In this document: piece after piece, positions 27,023-27,500 of the stretch
How the letters are laid out: each line of letters opens with the position of its first letter
How positions within the stretch are numbered: position 1 is the stretch's first letter
Assembly (NCBI GenBank): GCA_963575745.1
Contig: CAUYUJ010019885.1
Span: 35,001 to 62,500 of the forward strand
Origin: Prorocentrum cordatum
Taxonomy: Eukaryota; Sar; Dinophyceae; Prorocentrales; Prorocentraceae
DNA: 27,500 nt
Direction: 5' to 3'
Notes under the pieces: generated by a model
What the model was told of the DNA's origin: nothing
Seen by the model: only the letters and a program-made list of their open reading frames with translations
Database searches by the model: none
Position numbers and translations under genes: made by a program

Positions 27023-27500
27023 TCTTAGTCGCAACCTCGCCTTGTTCAACAGTTTGAGGGATCCTGGGTACGATGATACTGTGATCTGCAGGCCCTGGCG
27101 CGGAATGCGCGCAATGGCCGCCGATCTCAACGTAGCTGTAGCAGCTCAGTTGCGCGAGGCTCAAGGCTTTGATCAACATCAGTAGTGGGTCACCGAAGTG
27201 CCGACACCCTCAGATTCAGGTTCAGGGGCGTGGTCAACGTCGCAGATCTGGCTACGAAATACTCAAGGGACAGGCAGTGCTGCAATGATGGGCCTTGTGT
27301 CGGCATAGCCCGGTCACACCTACCGCTCCCGCAGGGGCGACAACGTCCATGGAAAACTCGGCGTTCCGTGGCGGGCCCCGTGTCTCGACGGCAAGGGTTC
27401 TCTACGTATTCACGCCAGAAACACGGCCGTGGCGACGCAGCCATTCCGGGGAGCTCCGCGATCGGATCCCCCCTGGACCGCGGTCCGCGCGGACCCCCGA
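27023..27500. other. No firmly supported gene; short open stretch at 27015-27184
   Basis: A plus-strand frame stays open to a TAG at 27182-27184 and reads gene-like at its end (RGMRAMAADLNVAVAAQLRE). A minus-strand 84-codon ATG frame covers 27190-27444. Neither is recognised. The sequence returns to high GC toward the right edge. Confidence 0.35.

Noticed and set aside
27136-27200. tRNA-like AGCTCAGTTGCGCGAGGC
   Set aside because: Resembles a D-arm, but no acceptor pairing, anticodon arm or GGTTCGAATC-type T-arm at the right spacing.

Overview
The window reads as nuclear DNA of a dinoflagellate; the genus cannot be fixed from sequence alone. The decisive evidence is the 22-nt dinoflagellate trans-splicing leader (dinoSL, the CCGTAGCCATTTTGGCTC core followed by AAG). 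It is present complete at 8368-8389 (+), at 21 of 22 nt at 11641-11661 (-), and probably in decayed form at 25541-25561 (+). Supporting signs are the GC-rich sequence, sparse genes in a sea of simple repeats, a non-canonical GA-AG intron, and a eukaryotic ABCB-type ABC transporter. There are no operons or ribosome-binding sites.

Layout. 1-590: TCA-type triplet and hexamer satellites. 1741-3789: the transmembrane and nucleotide-binding halves of an ABCB-family transporter, split by one 207-nt intron that is almost entirely a terminal-inverted-repeat element with target-site duplication (an introner-like element). 4080-4650: a CTTGG-phased decamer repeat, with relatives at 24160-25200 (same strand) and 22571-22850 (opposite strand). 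7693-8205 and 9838-10050: a degenerate minisatellite of about 41 bp on either side of a complete processed retrogene (8368-9817) that carries full SL, open reading frame, A-rich tail and 14-bp target-site duplications. 10050-25200: mostly GAG/CTC tracts, other microsatellites, medium-length tandem repeats and several dispersed repeat families, with a second SL relic on the minus strand at 11641-11661 and a related minus-strand copy at about 17945-18240. 25541-27022: an SL-like relic, then a gene for five tandem zinc-ribbon repeats and a C-terminal restriction-endonuclease-like domain, interrupted by one in-frame TAG exactly where the repeats carry a conserved tryptophan.

The genes do not form a pathway. 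What ties the window together is genome remodelling by RNA and by small DNA elements: mRNA recycling (SL-tagged retrocopies), intron gain by a mobile element, and repeat expansion. The three observations most worth following are the perfect SL-tagged retrogene, the introner in the ABC transporter, and the zinc-ribbon/nuclease gene whose single stop could be a nonsense mutation, a readthrough site or an A-to-I recoding site.
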